Shown one piece after another: positions 62,418 through 64,000 of a DNA stretch of 64,000 nucleotides (positions within the stretch are counted from its first letter, which is position 1; every line of letters starts with the position of its first letter). The stretch is from Symsagittifera roscoffensis (taxonomy: Eukaryota; Xenacoelomorpha; Acoela; Convolutidae). Position numbers and translations under genes: made by a program. Location: NCBI RefSeq assembly GCF_963678635.1, contig NC_087062.1, positions 68,061,415-68,125,414 on the forward strand, in the 5' to 3' direction. Below the pieces are notes generated by a model, which saw only the letters and a program-made list of their open reading frames with translations, did no database searches and had not been told where the DNA came from.

Positions 62418-64000
62418 TTAAGGTTGTTTTTGAAATTCAACTTTCTTTAATATTTTAGATTGTGGGATGAATACTTTATAATTTTTACGTGGTTGATTTC
62501 TAAGTCGTGAAGACTCTCTATGTTCTGATTTGTCGATTTGTTTTTGGGTTATTATTTGTTCTGTCATTTTTCTATTTTTTCTTTCTTTTTGAGATGTATT
62601 TTGATCGAGATTTTTTGTATTGTTTTTTTGTGGTGTTTGATTTTGTATTTTGATTTCCGAGGTGAATATCATTTTGTTCCTTTGTTATGTTGTCCGTATG
62701 TGGGTTATTTTGAATAACTTTTAAACCTGTAAAAAAATATAATTGAGTTAGTTCGCGGAGTGCGTATTCTTTTGGATAATAAGGTAATAGGTTATTTCGG
62801 TGTTGAACGATTTCTTTTTTATCTGAGTCGGTGATTTTATATGTGACATCAGTGGGTTTTGCAATTATTTGGTATGGTCCTTTACGAAGGGGTTGTAACT
62901 TTTTTGAAATTCCTTTTTGAGTATTAAAATTGGGTATTAAAACAAATGTTCCAATTTTTAAATCGGAGGCTGGTGTAAAGCGTGAATTTATTTGTTCATT
63001 AATATTTTGCCTTTGTAACAACTTTTTTGTTACCTTTTGGTAAATTTCATTGTGTTTTTTATCTCTGTTTAAAATCCATTCGGTGTGTGTACCGGAGGCT
63101 AATTTAAGAATTTGTGGGTGATGAAAATGATCTTCATCGTGTGTATGTAATGGTAGGTTATAACAAATTGAGTCTTTATTTGGTTGACAATAACCTTGTG
63201 CGTTTTTATGAGAGTTTGCTGTAAACATTATTGGTTTGCGTGGCTTTTGGTTAAAAACCATTTCATATGGTGACATTCCTAAAGTTGTCGTGATTTGTGA
63301 ATTATATGCTAAGGGAAATAGTTTTACATCTGCTGACCATTCGGTATATCTTGTATCATTTCCATTGATGATACATCTGAGATATTCTTGTAATGAACGG
63401 TTCATACCTTCGACTAAGCCGTTTGTCCAAGGTGCGTGAGATGTACGTGGTTTGTGTTTAATGTTATATAAATGACATAGTGTGATGATTTCATTATTTA
63501 TGAATTCTGTACCGTTGTCTGTAACTAAAATTTCTGGTAGTCCGAATTTTGCTATCCAGTGTTCATAGAGTGTTGTGTAAGCGTAATAAGCGTTACAATG
63601 TGGTACTGGGTTAAGTGCTACATAATGTGTAAATGCGTCAACAATTACCATAATGTAGGAGTTTCCTTCGGATGAGGGTGAAATTGGTCCTTTGGTATCA
63701 AATGAGATACGATGGTTAAAGTACAAACTTTGTCCTTTAAAATCTTGTTTTTGTGCTATTTGTTTTTGATTTGGGTAAGGTTTATTTAGTTGACATACTA
63801 TACAGTCATTGCATAGTACTTTTATCCAAATTGGTGCATTTGGGAAATAAAAGTTTTGTATAAAATTTGAATATGTTTTTTCTGATCCAGAGTGTCCTTT
63901 AATATTTTGTGTATGTGAAATATTAAAAGCTATAAGAATCATACTTAAAGGGAGACAGGGAACTGTAGATTCATTTAGTTTGTATTCTAGAAGGTCTGTG
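62418..64000 (-). CDS. Integrase, copy B, partial at window edge
   Basis: The frame is open from the right edge to 62572. Counting from the internal ATG at 63942, it has the same H/H/C/C region and Asp82-Asp142-Glu178 triad as copy A. In the C-terminal tail, near 62630-62670, a small indel shifts the frame: the main frame ends at 62572 while the tail homologous to A continues in another frame to 62418. The catalytic domains are untouched. The upstream part, including the place of the in-frame stop seen in A, lies outside the window. Confidence 0.85.

Larger units (their letters stand above)
53858..64000 (-). mobile_element. Giant-family retroelement copy B, 3' half
   Basis: This is a minus-strand copy whose 3' LTR is at 53858-54267 and whose integrase runs off the right edge. 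Gene order equals that of copy A from integrase to LTR, without the 1,758-bp duplication. It differs from A by small changes. It carries frameshifts in the integrase tail and in the ATG-less ORF, but env and the downstream ORF are intact. The bases outside the LTR are AAAA (53854-53857); the partner flank is outside the window. Confidence 0.93.

Noticed and set aside
1..64000. CRISPR arrays, tRNA or rRNA genes, bacterial operons
   Set aside because: No regularly spaced repeats, cloverleaf with intact arms, or rRNA-like blocks were found; the many small overlapping ORFs belong to a eukaryotic retroelement.

Overview
The window is AT-rich metazoan DNA made almost entirely of LTR retroelements and decayed repeats. 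Ty3-type polyproteins, a BEL/Pao polyprotein, short MITEs and a lack of compact gene structure point to an invertebrate with a large, repeat-dense genome. The species cannot be named from this sequence. No tRNA, rRNA, CRISPR or bacterial feature was found.

The dominant feature is one family of giant, envelope-bearing Ty3-like elements, called here the giant family. Copy C (minus strand, 1-6633, continuing past the left edge) is a rearranged 5' part with its 5' LTR at 6223-6633. Copy A (plus strand, 7990-28662, 20,673 bp) is complete: 410-bp LTRs that appear to differ at one base, flanked by a 4-bp ATTG target duplication. Copy B (minus strand, 53858-64000, continuing past the right edge) is the 3' half with its 3' LTR. 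A solo LTR lies at 30126-30503 and an old LTR relic near 49683-49810.

Reading A from 5' to 3': LTR; primer site; a 77-aa basic ORF; a roughly 0.9-kb leader with repeated hairpins; a 155-aa basic ORF overlapping gag; one Gag-protease-RT-RNase H frame; a single in-frame TAA; the integrase in the same frame; two tiny hydrophobic proteins overlapping by ATGA; a 377-codon frame with no Met codon; an 872-aa envelope-like glycoprotein; a 601-aa protein of unknown family overlapping env by ATGA; about 1.6 kb of noncoding DNA; LTR. Four or more accessory products recur in a second copy with the frame kept, which argues that they are functional. A also carries a private 1,758-bp tandem duplication that left a truncated env upstream of the intact one.

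The middle (29.5-47.1 kb) holds a segmental duplication. Each unit joins a gene-like repeat, R, to a minus-strand BEL/Pao element: R1+BEL1 at 29635-34590 and R2+BEL2 at 35729-40283. BEL2 continues rightward through RT, protease and gag to a 5' LTR at 44012-44376. A third, diverged R copy (R3, 45620-47115) has no BEL element. Both BEL copies are broken by frameshifts, some of them shared.

The stretch 47-54 kb is repeat debris: two copies of a hAT-like MITE, a second MITE with 8-bp palindromic flanks, inverted repeats, and one unexplained 183-codon ORF with a coiled coil.
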